DNA of 64,000 nt. Origin: JAUVPB01 sp965223695. GTDB taxonomy: Bacteria; Actinomycetota; Thermoleophilia; Gaiellales; Gaiellaceae. The stretch spans positions 434,001-498,000 of the forward strand of contig CBDCXJ010000051.1 of assembly GCA_965223695.1 (NCBI GenBank), in the 5' to 3' direction. The translations under genes were made by a program, and so were the position numbers. The notes beneath the pieces were generated by a model, which saw only the letters and a list, made by a program, of their open reading frames with translations, searched no databases and was not told the DNA's origin. This document shows, in pieces, positions 17,667 to 25,459 of this stretch (positions are counted from its first letter, which is position 1; every line of letters starts with the position of its first letter).

Positions 17667-18064
17667 GGCGATACCACCTCTATGAGAACTCCGTGCTGGG
17701 ACTCGTGGTGCACGAATGCGACGTCATGGCCTCCGAGACCCGGCCGCGGTTCGGTGTTGATCAGGATCGCGCCCCGCGTTGCAAGCTCGCGGACGGCGTA
17801 GGCCACGTCGTCGACCTCGAACCCGATGTGGTGCATTCCGGGGCCGCGACGGCTCAGGAACCGACCCACCGGCGTGTCCTCGGCCGTCGGCGCGACGAGC
17901 TCGACGCGGTCGCTCCCCACCTTCAGGTACGAGGCGTCGACGCCCTGCGACTCGAGCCGGCCACGCAGCTCGACGCTGGCGCCGTAGAGCCGCTCGTACG
18001 TCTCGATTCCCTCGTCGAGGTTCTCGACCGCGAACGCCACATGATGAATTCGCTCGACTTGCAC
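17663..18064 (-). CDS. mce: Methylmalonyl-CoA epimerase (VOC superfamily)
   Basis: A 133-residue glyoxalase/VOC-fold protein. Likely metal ligands are the His in IHHVAFAV (residues 7-8), the Glu in RVELVAP, the His pair in GMHHIGFEV and the Glu in LIEVVSP. This matches the H-E-H-E pattern of methylmalonyl-CoA epimerase, which interconverts the R and S forms in propionate metabolism. No mutase subunit is nearby, so the precise substrate is inferred from family resemblance. Confidence 0.82.
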   Translation of the reverse strand: MQVERIHHVAFAVENLDEGIETYERLYGASVELRGRLESQGVDASYLKVGSDRVELVAPTAEDTPVGRFLSRRGPGMHHIGFEVDDVAYAVRELATRGAILINTEPRPGLGGHDVAFVHHESQHGVLIEVVSP

Positions 18065-18162
18065 TCGGGGATCCTAGCTGCCGGTGCTCGGCGCTCAAAC
18101 ACGGCGCGCCAACGTGTCAGATGGCGCCGCTGAGCCACGCGGCGACTCGCTCGCGAAGGAGC

Positions 18163-19701
18163 CTAGCCCTCGCTGGCAAACGGTACGACCCGGCCGACCA
18201 TCGAAGCCGAATCGGACTCGGCCGCAACGTCGGCGAAGAGCTCTTCGAGCTCTGCCCGAAGCAGTGTCTCTTTCTCGAGCAGGCCGTTCGCCACACGGTC
18301 GAGTGCGACTCGGTGCTTCTCGAGCAGGCGAATCGCCTCGCGGTACGCGGCGTCGGTCAGGCTCGACTGCTCGGCGTCGCGCAACTCTTTCGTCTGCTCC
18401 GACAGCGCGTAGTTGTCGGCGCGAACCGTGCGCGAGCTGACGGCGTCGCCCATTCCGTACTCGAAGACCATCGGGCGGGCCAACTCGGTCGCCCGCTCGA
18501 GGTCGTTTGCGGCCCCGTTGGTTATGCGCCCGAAGACGACCTGTTCGGCGGCGCGACCCGCGAGCAACACCTTCAGGAGGTCGATCAGCTCTTCCTTGGT
18601 CTGCAGGTAGCGATCCTCCTGCGGCGTGTTCAGCGTGTATCCCAGGGCTCGCCCACGCGAGATGATCGTGACCTTCTGAACGGGCTGCGGGTCGCCGACG
18701 AGGTGGGACATCAACGCGTGGCCCGCCTCGTGGAACGCCAGGATTCGCTTCTCCTTCTCGGACACGACACGGCGCTGTTGCAACCCAGCGACGATGCGCT
18801 CGAGCGAGTAGTCGAAATCGCTCTGCTGCAGGGCGCCGCGCTTGGCGCGGCCGGCGCAGATCGCCGCCTCGTTACAGACGTTTGCGAGATCGGCGCCAGT
18901 AAGGCCCGAAGTCTGACGCGCTACCGCCTCGAGGTCGACGTCACCGAGCGGCTTGCCGCGGGTGTGTACCTCGAGGATCTGGATGCGGCCGGCGAGGTCG
19001 GGCGGTGACACGAGGACCTGGCGATCGAAGCGACCGGGGCGAAGCAGGGCCGGATCCAGATCCTCGAGACGGTTCGAGGCGCCGATCACCACGACCTGCG
19101 GCCCACCACGGAAGCCGTCGAGCTCGACGAGGAGCTGGTTGAGCGTCTGGTCGTGCTCGCGGTTGAAGGAGCTGCCCGAGCGCTTCATTCCGACCGCATC
19201 GAGCTCGTCGATGAAGACGATCGCCGGCTGATTCTTTCTCGCCGTCTCGAACAGCTTTCTGATTCGGGAGGCGCCCAGTCCGGCGAACATCTCGACGAAA
19301 GCCGACGCACTCTGCGAGTAGAACGAGGCCCCTGATTCGTTTGCGACAGCCTTCGCGAGCAGCGTCTTGCCGGTACCCGGCGGGCCGAAGAGCAGGATCC
19401 CTTTCGGGACCCGTGCGCCCAGGCCGGCGAAACGGTCGGGCTCGCGAAGGAAGTCGACGACCTCCTCGAGCTCGTCGCGCGCTTCCTGTACGCCGGCGAC
19501 GTCAGTCCAGGTCACTGCCGAGTCGGAGTCCGGCTGGATCACCTGCGGCTTCGTCCGAGGCATCAGCTTCAGCATTCGCCAGAGGAAGTAGACGATGATG
19601 CCGAAGAAGGCAATCGGCACCCAGATGATGACGTTGTCGACGAGGGATGCGCCCAGAAGTGGCTGGGGCATGGTGCTCAGAAGCTCAGGAGGGGCGGGCA
19701 C
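18163..19701 (-). CDS. ftsH: FtsH-type AAA+ zinc protease with a single membrane helix
   Basis: A 512-residue membrane-anchored ATP-dependent protease. Walker A GPPGTGKT (residues 106-113), Walker B IVFIDELDAV (161-170), the second region of homology DLDPALLRPGRFDRQ and the zinc motif HEAGH (324-328) are all intact, with the third ligand in NDLERATELA. Only one hydrophobic helix (about 22-42) precedes the AAA domain, so the usual periplasmic domain and first helix are missing. The GTG start is preceded by GAGGGGAG. An in-frame ATG 10 codons later is an alternative. Confidence 0.9.
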   Translation of the reverse strand: MPAPPELLSTMPQPLLGASLVDNVIIWVPIAFFGIIVYFLWRMLKLMPRTKPQVIQPDSDSAVTWTDVAGVQEARDELEEVVDFLREPDRFAGLGARVPKGILLFGPPGTGKTLLAKAVANESGASFYSQSASAFVEMFAGLGASRIRKLFETARKNQPAIVFIDELDAVGMKRSGSSFNREHDQTLNQLLVELDGFRGGPQVVVIGASNRLEDLDPALLRPGRFDRQVLVSPPDLAGRIQILEVHTRGKPLGDVDLEAVARQTSGLTGADLANVCNEAAICAGRAKRGALQQSDFDYSLERIVAGLQQRRVVSEKEKRILAFHEAGHALMSHLVGDPQPVQKVTIISRGRALGYTLNTPQEDRYLQTKEELIDLLKVLLAGRAAEQVVFGRITNGAANDLERATELARPMVFEYGMGDAVSSRTVRADNYALSEQTKELRDAEQSSLTDAAYREAIRLLEKHRVALDRVANGLLEKETLLRAELEELFADVAAESDSASMVGRVVPFASEG

Positions 19702-19724
19702 GCTCCCCTCACATCGGCAGAAAT

Positions 19725-19759
19725 CCGGGGCTGCTCAACCCCGGTTGAGCGGTACCGCT
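19725..19759 (-). promoter_or_regulatory. Overlapping palindromes in the ftsH leader
   Basis: Three inverted repeats share bases here: GCTCAACC/GGTTGAGC (19733-19740 with 19743-19750), CCGGGG/CCCCGG (19725-19730 with 19739-19744) and the 12-bp palindrome AGCGGTACCGCT (19748-19759). The first two cannot form together. They lie between the DUF1385 stop and the ftsH ribosome-binding site. A terminator-like or switching role is possible but unproven. Confidence 0.35.
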
Positions 19760-20603
19760 ACTGTGTTTGCGCCTCGAGCCGCAGGCATTCGTCGAGGGCC
19801 GACTGGGCAACCTCGATCTGTGACTCGCTCGGCTCTGACGTGAGGAAGTGGCGCTGAAGCCAGCTTCCGGGCGCCGCGAGTAGCTGGGCGAGCCTGCGAT
19901 CGCGGTTGCGCAGCATCCATCCGAAGGCCTCGAGCGAGACGCCAACTGCCGCTCCGGCGGCGAGCGAGCGGCCAACCATGGCCCCTTCCCGCGTGCGGGC
20001 AAGGCGTCCCGCGATCACGTTCCCGAGCGCGCTCGTTGCAATGATCGGCAGCGCGAGGTGCGACCCGCAGCGCTCGTGAACGCGGCCGCGAGCGGTTCCG
20101 TGCTCCCAGCTTCCGATCGTCACGTGCTCGGCGCCGTGGTAGCCGGCCACGCTCGAGCCACGCAACATCACGGCGAGCGGGACGATCGACGTCGACGCCA
20201 GCAGAAGCTCCTGCTTCAGAGGAGACAGGCCCGTGCCGCGAAGCATCCGCGACGCAACCCACCCGAGCCCGAGTACGGCGAGCATGCGCGTGCTGCGGTA
20301 TGGCACCTCGGCCGCCGGCAGGGCGCGACCGGCGGCGGGCACGACGGCCAGCCCCTCGGCGATACGCGCCAGGCCGCGCACGAGCGGTGAGCGCACGCCA
20401 GACAGAAGGACTGGCTTCGACCCGGAGGCGAGCTCGATCTGGCCGTCCTCGCCGCGGACTGCGCATGCCCAGTGGCTCGGTCCGTGTACGAGTACGCCGT
20501 TCCCGAGCGCCATTCCGCCGACCCGCGGCTTCTCGCGAGTTGCTGGTGCCGACCCGGCCTCTGTCGGCACCTCGATATCGCTAGGAATCCGCTCTTCGCT
20601 CAC
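19758..20603 (-). CDS. DUF1385 (YqhQ-like) membrane protein
   Basis: A 281-residue protein with the DUF1385 signature: VGGMALGNGVLVHGPSHWACAVR near the N-terminus and AGYHGAEHVTIGSWEHG followed by HERCGSHLALP in the middle. The conserved His, Glu and Cys suggest a metal site; the function is not established. Three or four hydrophobic segments (around AVLGLGWVASRM, LLLASTSIVPLAVML, LPIIATSALGNVIAG and GRSLAAGAAVGVSL) suggest membrane association. GTG 20603 was chosen because it has a TATGCT -10 at leaderless spacing and avoids overlapping rarA. Confidence 0.78.
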   Translation of the reverse strand: MSEERIPSDIEVPTEAGSAPATREKPRVGGMALGNGVLVHGPSHWACAVRGEDGQIELASGSKPVLLSGVRSPLVRGLARIAEGLAVVPAAGRALPAAEVPYRSTRMLAVLGLGWVASRMLRGTGLSPLKQELLLASTSIVPLAVMLRGSSVAGYHGAEHVTIGSWEHGTARGRVHERCGSHLALPIIATSALGNVIAGRLARTREGAMVGRSLAAGAAVGVSLEAFGWMLRNRDRRLAQLLAAPGSWLQRHFLTSEPSESQIEVAQSALDECLRLEAQTQ

Positions 20604-20611
20604 TCGAACTA

Positions 20612-20619
20612 AGCATACT
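20612..20619. promoter_or_regulatory. Shared symmetric -10 between DUF1385 and rarA genes
   Basis: The 22-nt gap between the two divergent GTG starts holds AGCATACT. Read leftward it gives TATGCT, 8 nt from GTG 20603. Read rightward it gives CATACT, 6 nt from GTG 20626. Neither gene has a Shine-Dalgarno sequence. It appears to be one -10 used in both directions. Confidence 0.4.
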
Positions 20620-20625
20620 TGCGCC

Positions 20626-21855
20626 GTGGATACCCTCTTCACCGAAGCGGCCGAGCGGCGGCTGCGCGAGACGGCGCCACTCGCAGCGAGACTCCGACCT
20701 CAGGATCTCGCCGGCTTCGAAGGTCAGCGACAGATCGTCGGCGAGGGCACGGCGTTGCGGCAAGCGATCGAAGGTGGCTCGGTCAGCTCGTTCATCCTGC
20801 ACGGGCCACCCGGAACGGGCAAGACCACGCTCGCACGCATCGTTGCCCGCGCGACCGACAGCCGCTTCGAAGAGCTCTCGGCGGTCGCCTGCACGGTCAA
20901 GGACGTCCGCGAGGTCATCGCGCGGGCCCGCGAGGAGCTCGGCGGCAGCGGCCGCCAGAGCATCCTCTTCCTCGACGAGATACACCGGTTCAACAAGGCG
21001 CAGCAGGACGCGCTGCTGCCGGCTGTTGAGACCGGACTGATCGTGCTGATCGGAGCAACGACCGAGAACCCCTACTTCGACGTCAACGCAGCGCTGCTCT
21101 CACGCTGTCAGGTCTACGAGCTCGAGGCGCTGGGCTACGAGGAGCTACGTCACCTGCTCGAGCGAGGCGCCACCGAGCTAGCGGTCGAGCTCCAGGAGCC
21201 GGTAGTCGAGGCGATCGTCGAGCGCTCTGGCGGCGATGCCCGCACCGCCCTGTCGATCCTCGAGCTCGCCGTGGCTGCGAGCAGCGAACCCGCTCCCAGC
21301 GTGACCGATGTCGAAAGTGCCGCGCACAAGCGCCCGCTGCTCTACGACCGGGACGGCGACCGCCACTACGACTTCGCCTCGGCGCTGATCAAGTCGATAC
21401 GCGGCTCCGACGCCGACGCCGCCATCTACTACCTCGCGGCGATGCTCGAAGGAGGCGAGGACCCCCGCTTCATCGCTCGCAGGCTGGTCATTCTGGCGAG
21501 TGAGGACATCGGCGACGCCGACGCCGCCGCTCTCGGCGTCGCGGTCGCGGCCGCCAACGCGCTCGAGCTGGTCGGCCTGCCCGAGGCTCGTCTCAACCTC
21601 GCCCAGGCCGCGCTCTACCTCGCCCGCGCGCCAAAGTCGAACGCCGTCCTAACCGCCCTCGAGCGCGCCACCAAGGACGTACGCGCAGAAGGTGCCCAGC
21701 TTCCTCCGATGGCGCTGCGCGATACGGCGGGACGCGGCGCCCGCGTGCGCGGGCACGGCGAGGGCTACCGGTATCCGCACACCGACCCCGGCGGCTTCGA
21801 GTTCGACCACCTGCCCGAGGCGCTTCGTGGTCGACGTTACTACGAGCCGAGCTAG
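20626..21855 (+). CDS. rarA: Replication-associated recombination protein A (MgsA/RarA ATPase)
   Basis: A 409-residue AAA+ clamp-loader-like ATPase that acts at stalled replication forks. Motifs are LRPQDLAGFEGQ near the N-terminus, Walker A HGPPGTGKTT, Walker B ILFLDEIHRFNKAQQD, sensor IGATTENPYFDVN and the C-terminal tetramerisation domain with RRLVILASEDIGDAD. The frame is open upstream, but GTG 20626 starts the conserved protein. Its stop shares CTAG with the stop of the convergent arginase gene. Confidence 0.95.
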   Translation: MDTLFTEAAERRLRETAPLAARLRPQDLAGFEGQRQIVGEGTALRQAIEGGSVSSFILHGPPGTGKTTLARIVARATDSRFEELSAVACTVKDVREVIARAREELGGSGRQSILFLDEIHRFNKAQQDALLPAVETGLIVLIGATTENPYFDVNAALLSRCQVYELEALGYEELRHLLERGATELAVELQEPVVEAIVERSGGDARTALSILELAVAASSEPAPSVTDVESAAHKRPLLYDRDGDRHYDFASALIKSIRGSDADAAIYYLAAMLEGGEDPRFIARRLVILASEDIGDADAAALGVAVAAANALELVGLPEARLNLAQAALYLARAPKSNAVLTALERATKDVRAEGAQLPPMALRDTAGRGARVRGHGEGYRYPHTDPGGFEFDHLPEALRGRRYYEPS

Positions 21856-22754
21856 AGGATCGTCTCACCGAGCGCGCTGGCGATCAGCTCGACCGCCAGG
21901 CGCCCGGTCGCATTGGCGATGTCGAGGATGGGGTTGACCTCGACGACGTCAAGAGACGAGACGGCCGAGGCCTCGGCGACGAGCTCGAGCGCGAGGTGCG
22001 CCTCGCGGTAGCTGAGGCCGCCGCGCACGGGCGTGCCGACGCCGGGTGCGGCCTGCGGATCGATCACATCGAGATCGAGCGAGACGTGAACGAATGCCGC
22101 GCCCTGCACGAGCGCGATCGCCTCGGCGAGCACCGCATCGAGGCCGCGGCGGTCGATGTCGCTCATCGTGAAGACGGTGAGGTCGAGCGCGGCGATGAGC
22201 TGTCGCTCGCCTTCGTCGAGGCTGCGCACGCCGACCAGCGCGACCTGTGCAGGGTCGACCGCGGGCAGCACCCAGCCCGGGCGGCTGAGCAGCTCGCCGC
22301 CATGCCCGAGCGCGGCGGCAAGCGGCATCCCGTGCACATTGCCGCTCGGAGTCGTCTCTGGCGTGTTCAGGTCGCCATGCGCGTCGAGCCAGAGGACCCC
22401 GCCCGGGCCATGCTCCTTGGCCATACCCACGGTCGTCCCGAGCGCGACGGAGTGATCGCCCCCCAGAACGATCGGGACGCGGCCGCCGCGCGCTATCGCC
22501 GCAACGTGGTCGGCTATCTCCTCGCACGTGTCGAGGATCGCGTCGAGGTAGCGAGCTCGGGGATTGCCCTCAGCAGTCTGTTCGCGCTCGGCGGCCGGCA
22601 CGTTCCCGGTGTCCTCGTGGTCGATGCCGATCCGTTGCAGTCGCTCGGCGAGCCCCGCATAGCGAATCGCCGAGGGGCCCATGTCAACGCCTCGCCGTGT
22701 CGTGCCTCCAAGGTCGAGCGGAGCTCCCACGGTTGATACGCGCACGGGCAGCAT
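21852..22754 (-). CDS. Arginase-family ureohydrolase
   Basis: A 300-residue Mn-dependent ureohydrolase. The metal motifs are GGDHS, DAHGDLNTP and SLDLDVIDP, and the substrate-loop segment PSGNVHGMPLA resembles arginase proper, which makes L-ornithine and urea from L-arginine. ATG 22754 begins MLPVRVSTVGAPLDLG, the normal family N-terminus, and has a leaderless-type -10. Agmatinase is a less likely alternative given the GAPLDLG...RRGVDMGPSAIR opening. Confidence 0.87.
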   Translation of the reverse strand: MLPVRVSTVGAPLDLGGTTRRGVDMGPSAIRYAGLAERLQRIGIDHEDTGNVPAAEREQTAEGNPRARYLDAILDTCEEIADHVAAIARGGRVPIVLGGDHSVALGTTVGMAKEHGPGGVLWLDAHGDLNTPETTPSGNVHGMPLAAALGHGGELLSRPGWVLPAVDPAQVALVGVRSLDEGERQLIAALDLTVFTMSDIDRRGLDAVLAEAIALVQGAAFVHVSLDLDVIDPQAAPGVGTPVRGGLSYREAHLALELVAEASAVSSLDVVEVNPILDIANATGRLAVELIASALGETIL

Positions 22755-22761
22755 GGGCGAA

Positions 22762-22767
22762 ACGATA
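22762..22767 (-). promoter_or_regulatory. Candidate leaderless -10 (TATCGT) for arginase
   Basis: TATCGT on the minus strand ends 7 nt before ATG 22754. No ribosome-binding site is present between them. It supports choosing ATG 22754 over the longer frame. Confidence 0.4.
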
Positions 22768-22797
22768 GGGCGCGGGGCTACGTGCGATTTCGCCATC

Positions 22798-22803
22798 TAC
22801 ACT
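22798..22803 (+). promoter_or_regulatory. Candidate -10 (TACACT) for tRNA-Phe
   Basis: TACACT lies 9 nt before the first base of the mature tRNA, so transcription would start within a few bases of the tRNA 5' end. I see no clear -35. Confidence 0.45.
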
Positions 22804-22812
22804 TCGACGGGC

Positions 22813-22885
22813 GGCGAGGTAGCTCAGTTGGTAGAGCACGCGGCTGAAAACCGTGGTGTCGCCGGTTCGATTCCGGCCCTCGCCA
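22813..22885 (+). tRNA. tRNA-Phe (GAA)
   Basis: A full cloverleaf can be drawn. The acceptor GGCGAGG pairs with CCTCGCC (22878-22884). The D arm is GCTC...GAGC and the anticodon stem is CGCGG/CCGTG with loop CTGAAAA (anticodon GAA). The T arm is GCCGG-TTCGATT-CCGGC, and the discriminator base is A. The 3' CCA is not encoded. It lies between the divergent arginase gene and the convergent SAM adenosyltransferase gene. Confidence 0.96.
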
Positions 22886-22891
22886 TCTCAC

Positions 22892-22910
22892 GATGGTGGA
22901 TTCCACCATC
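22892..22910. repeat. Palindrome after the SAM adenosyltransferase stop (repeat family member)
   Basis: GATGGTGGA and TCCACCATC form perfect 9-bp arms around a single T. It touches the TAG stop of the minus-strand gene ending at 22910 and lies 7 nt past tRNA-Phe. Its sequence resembles the palindromes at 44059-44080 and 47254-47281. Confidence 0.6.
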
Positions 22911-23689
22911 TATGCCGAGCGAAGCGTGACCCACTCGCCGCTGCCGACACCGAGCTGGGCCGCGGCACTTCCCTCGCGCACCGCAAGCGCCGCGCGCGAG
23001 AACGCGTCTTCGTAGAGCACCAGCTCGCCAGGCTCGACGTCGGCGAAGGTCCGGCCTCGCCTCGCCACGAGCTCGCGGCCGCCGTTCACGGCGACCCGCG
23101 CTCCTGAGACGCCCTCGAGATCGCCGAGGGTACACGCGAGCTGAAGCGTCCCGAATCGATCTGTCGCCAGCACGAGCACACGGAATCGCTCGCCGTCGAG
23201 CTCGGGAGCGGGCGTGGTGAGGCGACACAGCGTCGCCGGGTCGATCTCGTCGCCGAGCTCGTTCGCCGATGTTCCCCCGGCGAGCCGTGCGGCCGCCGGC
23301 GCAAAGACGTCGCGGCCCGCGAAGGTGACATGTGCGCTGTCGGGGGCGGACAACGGCGGGAGCGCGACGGCCAGCTCTATCTCTGGGCGCTCGGCAGCGG
23401 GAACGAGCACGCCGTTGTCAGGCCCGACGAAACTGCGCCCATCGGCGCAATGAAGCGTCACGGCTCGACGCGCCGTCCCGACACCTGGATCGACGACGGC
23501 AACATGGACGCCGACCGGTAGATACGGAACCGCGTCGGCCAGCATCCACGCTCCCTGGAGCACGTTGTAGGGCTCGACCCTGTGCGACACGTCGACGACG
23601 ACGGCGTGCGGCACGAGCTGCCTGATGACGCCGTGACACACGCCAACGTAAGGCCCGTCATGCCCGTAATCGGTGAGGAGCGTGATCAG
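22910..23689 (-). CDS. SAM hydroxide adenosyltransferase (DUF62), predicted CTG start
   Basis: A 259-residue member of the SAM hydroxide adenosyltransferase/fluorinase fold, which splits S-adenosylmethionine into adenosine and methionine. The family N-terminus ITLLTDYGHDGPYVGV is encoded just upstream of the first ordinary start (GTG 23641), but no in-frame ATG, GTG or TTG reaches it. CTG 23689, overlapping the hemD stop as CTGA, does. Other motifs are VDPGVGTARRA, FVGPDNGVL and the C-terminal beta-barrel with VNGG and LVLYEDAFSRAALAV. Starting at GTG 23641 would remove the conserved SAM-binding Asp. Confidence 0.82.
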   Translation of the reverse strand: MITLLTDYGHDGPYVGVCHGVIRQLVPHAVVVDVSHRVEPYNVLQGAWMLADAVPYLPVGVHVAVVDPGVGTARRAVTLHCADGRSFVGPDNGVLVPAAERPEIELAVALPPLSAPDSAHVTFAGRDVFAPAAARLAGGTSANELGDEIDPATLCRLTTPAPELDGERFRVLVLATDRFGTLQLACTLGDLEGVSGARVAVNGGRELVARRGRTFADVEPGELVLYEDAFSRAALAVREGSAAAQLGVGSGEWVTLRSA

Positions 23690-24336
23690 GGCAGGCTCGA
23701 TACCGCCACCCTAACGGCCTCGACGAGACCGTCGAGATCGCTCGAAGCCGCCTCGCCGACGACGTCGAGGCCGCAGCGTCGCGCCTCGGCTGTTGTCGAG
23801 GGACCCATCGCCACACAGGCCATGTCGGTGCGCTGCCCGGCGAGAACGCGCGCGGCCGAGCCCGACATGAGCACGGCGAGATCTGCCTCCGGCACAGTGG
23901 CCGGGTCGAGCTCGACGGTGCGGTAGACGACGAGATGCCGGGCGCCGAGCTCCTCGACGAGCTCGCCGCCGGCCTGCTCGGCGCCGGCGAAGAGGACCTC
24001 ACCCGCATCAGCGCCCAGCTCCTCGACCAACCCGCGCTGCGAGTGCATGGGCGCGACGACGTCGGCGGGGAGGCCGGCCTCTTCGAGGGCCTCGGCTGTG
24101 CCGGGTCCAACCGCCGCGACACGGGCGAGTGCGCCCTCGAGCCGGGGCAACCCCCAGCGGACGCCTGCGCGCGACGTGAACACGACCCAGTCGTAGGAAC
24201 TCGCATCGCACGCCGGGCCCGGCACCGGCTCGGTGCCGACAAGGGGGCAGGTGCAGACCTCGAGTCCCACGGCTTCGAGAGCGCGCACGAGGCGATGGGC
24301 GTCCTCGCGCGCGCGGGTCACGAGCACGCGCGTCAT
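23686..24336 (-). CDS. hemD: Uroporphyrinogen-III synthase
   Basis: A 216-residue two-domain protein that cyclises hydroxymethylbilane to uroporphyrinogen III. This family has low sequence conservation. The assignment rests on TRVLVTRAREDAHRL at the N-terminus, the paired Rossmann-like pattern (DWVVFTSRAGVRW, AVGPGTAEALEEAGLPADVV, MGPSTTAEARRCGLDVV) and position directly after hemC. ATG 24336 overlaps the hemC stop (ATGA). The longer upstream frame is a shadow of hemC. Confidence 0.87.
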   Translation of the reverse strand: MTRVLVTRAREDAHRLVRALEAVGLEVCTCPLVGTEPVPGPACDASSYDWVVFTSRAGVRWGLPRLEGALARVAAVGPGTAEALEEAGLPADVVAPMHSQRGLVEELGADAGEVLFAGAEQAGGELVEELGARHLVVYRTVELDPATVPEADLAVLMSGSAARVLAGQRTDMACVAMGPSTTAEARRCGLDVVGEAASSDLDGLVEAVRVAVSSLP

Positions 24337-25166
24337 TGGCCTGTCGCCGCGAGCAGAGCGTCGGCCAGCTGCTGGGCATCCGCTCCGCTCCGCTGCTCGA
24401 CCCATGAGCCGTCCTCGGCCGCGATCGCGGCAGTCAGCTCGTGTCCGTCGTGGTATGCGGCGACCGGCGCCGAGCAGCCCGCGCCGATCCGCGCGACGCA
24501 GCTGCGCTCGGCCTCTACTCGACGCCGGGTGGGCGCGTCGTCAAGCGCGGAGGCCAGGCTGGCATCGTCCTCCCTGACCTGGAGAGCGATCGCCCCCTGC
24601 CCGGCCTCCGGAAGTACCTGCTCGACCTCGAAGCGCAGGCCGATCTCGGCTTCGAGCCCGAGCCGGTCGAGACCGCAGGCTGCCAGCACGACCGCGTCGA
24701 GGCCCCGCTCCTGCCGCTTGCGAAGGCGCGTGTCGACGTTGCCGCGCAGCGGCTCGATCGAGAGTGCCGGCTCGAGGGCCAGGAGGAGCGCCCGGCGACG
24801 CGCCGAGGCCGTGCCGACGCGCATGCCCGGAGCGAGTGTCGCAGCGCCGCAGAGCGCATCGCGTGGGTCGTCGCGCGGCAGAAACGCACCGATCTGCGTG
24901 CCCGGCGGGTCGGTTGCGGTCAGATCCTTGGCCGAGTGGACGGCGACATCGATGCGTCCGCCCAGCAGTGCATCCTCGAGCTCCTTGACGAAGATGCCGC
25001 GCTCGCCAACCTCGGCGAACGGCGTTCGTCGATCGAGGTCGCCCGTCGTCGAGATCGGCACGAGCGCGATGCCGACATCGGGAAGCGCGGCGCGCATGGC
25101 CTCGGCCGCCTGCTCCGCCTGCGCCAGTGCGAGGCGGCTTCCGCGTGTGCCGAGCCGAAGCAGCAC
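24333..25166 (-). CDS. hemC: Porphobilinogen deaminase (hydroxymethylbilane synthase)
   Basis: A 277-residue enzyme that joins four porphobilinogens into hydroxymethylbilane in heme synthesis. Motifs are LRLGTRGSRLALAQA at the N-terminus, GIFVKELEDALL, DVAVHSAKDL with the catalytic Asp, RGNVDTRLRK and the dipyrromethane-attachment Cys in ARIGAGCSAPV. It is somewhat shorter than the usual 300 or so residues at the C-terminus. It follows the ccm genes by 23 nt and overlaps hemD. Confidence 0.96.
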   Translation of the reverse strand: MLLRLGTRGSRLALAQAEQAAEAMRAALPDVGIALVPISTTGDLDRRTPFAEVGERGIFVKELEDALLGGRIDVAVHSAKDLTATDPPGTQIGAFLPRDDPRDALCGAATLAPGMRVGTASARRRALLLALEPALSIEPLRGNVDTRLRKRQERGLDAVVLAACGLDRLGLEAEIGLRFEVEQVLPEAGQGAIALQVREDDASLASALDDAPTRRRVEAERSCVARIGAGCSAPVAAYHDGHELTAAIAAEDGSWVEQRSGADAQQLADALLAATGQ

Positions 25167-25189
25167 TTCAGGCCCGTCGCGAGGGCCCG

Positions 25190-25459
25190 CTAGCGCGCCG
25201 ACTGGGCGGTGTGCGGAGGCGCCGGTTCGACCGGGCCTTGCGGAACCGACTCGCCGCTGCCTGCATCCGTCGCTGCGGGGCCGGGGACGACACGTGGCGC
25301 GCCGACCAGCTCGCTCGGAGCAGCCTCGCGCTCACGCTCGAGCTCGCGTACTTCACTCTCGAGGCGGCGCATCTTGAAGGCGTAGATTGCGAGCCAGGCG
25401 AGAACGACGGCGAGCACCACCAGGAAGGCGGCGGTGACGTATGCCTCTGCGGTTGTCAT
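25190..25459 (-). CDS. CcmD-like small membrane protein
   Basis: An 89-residue protein with one hydrophobic helix (AYVTAAFLVVLAVVLAWLAIYAF, about residues 6-28). A basic, charged heptad-like stretch (KMRRLESEVRELEREREA) and a Pro/Ala-rich tail follow. The size, topology and position after ccmC match CcmD, which tethers the heme-loaded CcmABC complex. The ATG overlaps the ccmC stop (ATGA). The tail is longer than in typical CcmD. The longer upstream frame is a shadow. Confidence 0.65.
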   Translation of the reverse strand: MTTAEAYVTAAFLVVLAVVLAWLAIYAFKMRRLESEVRELEREREAAPSELVGAPRVVPGPAATDAGSGESVPQGPVEPAPPHTAQSAR

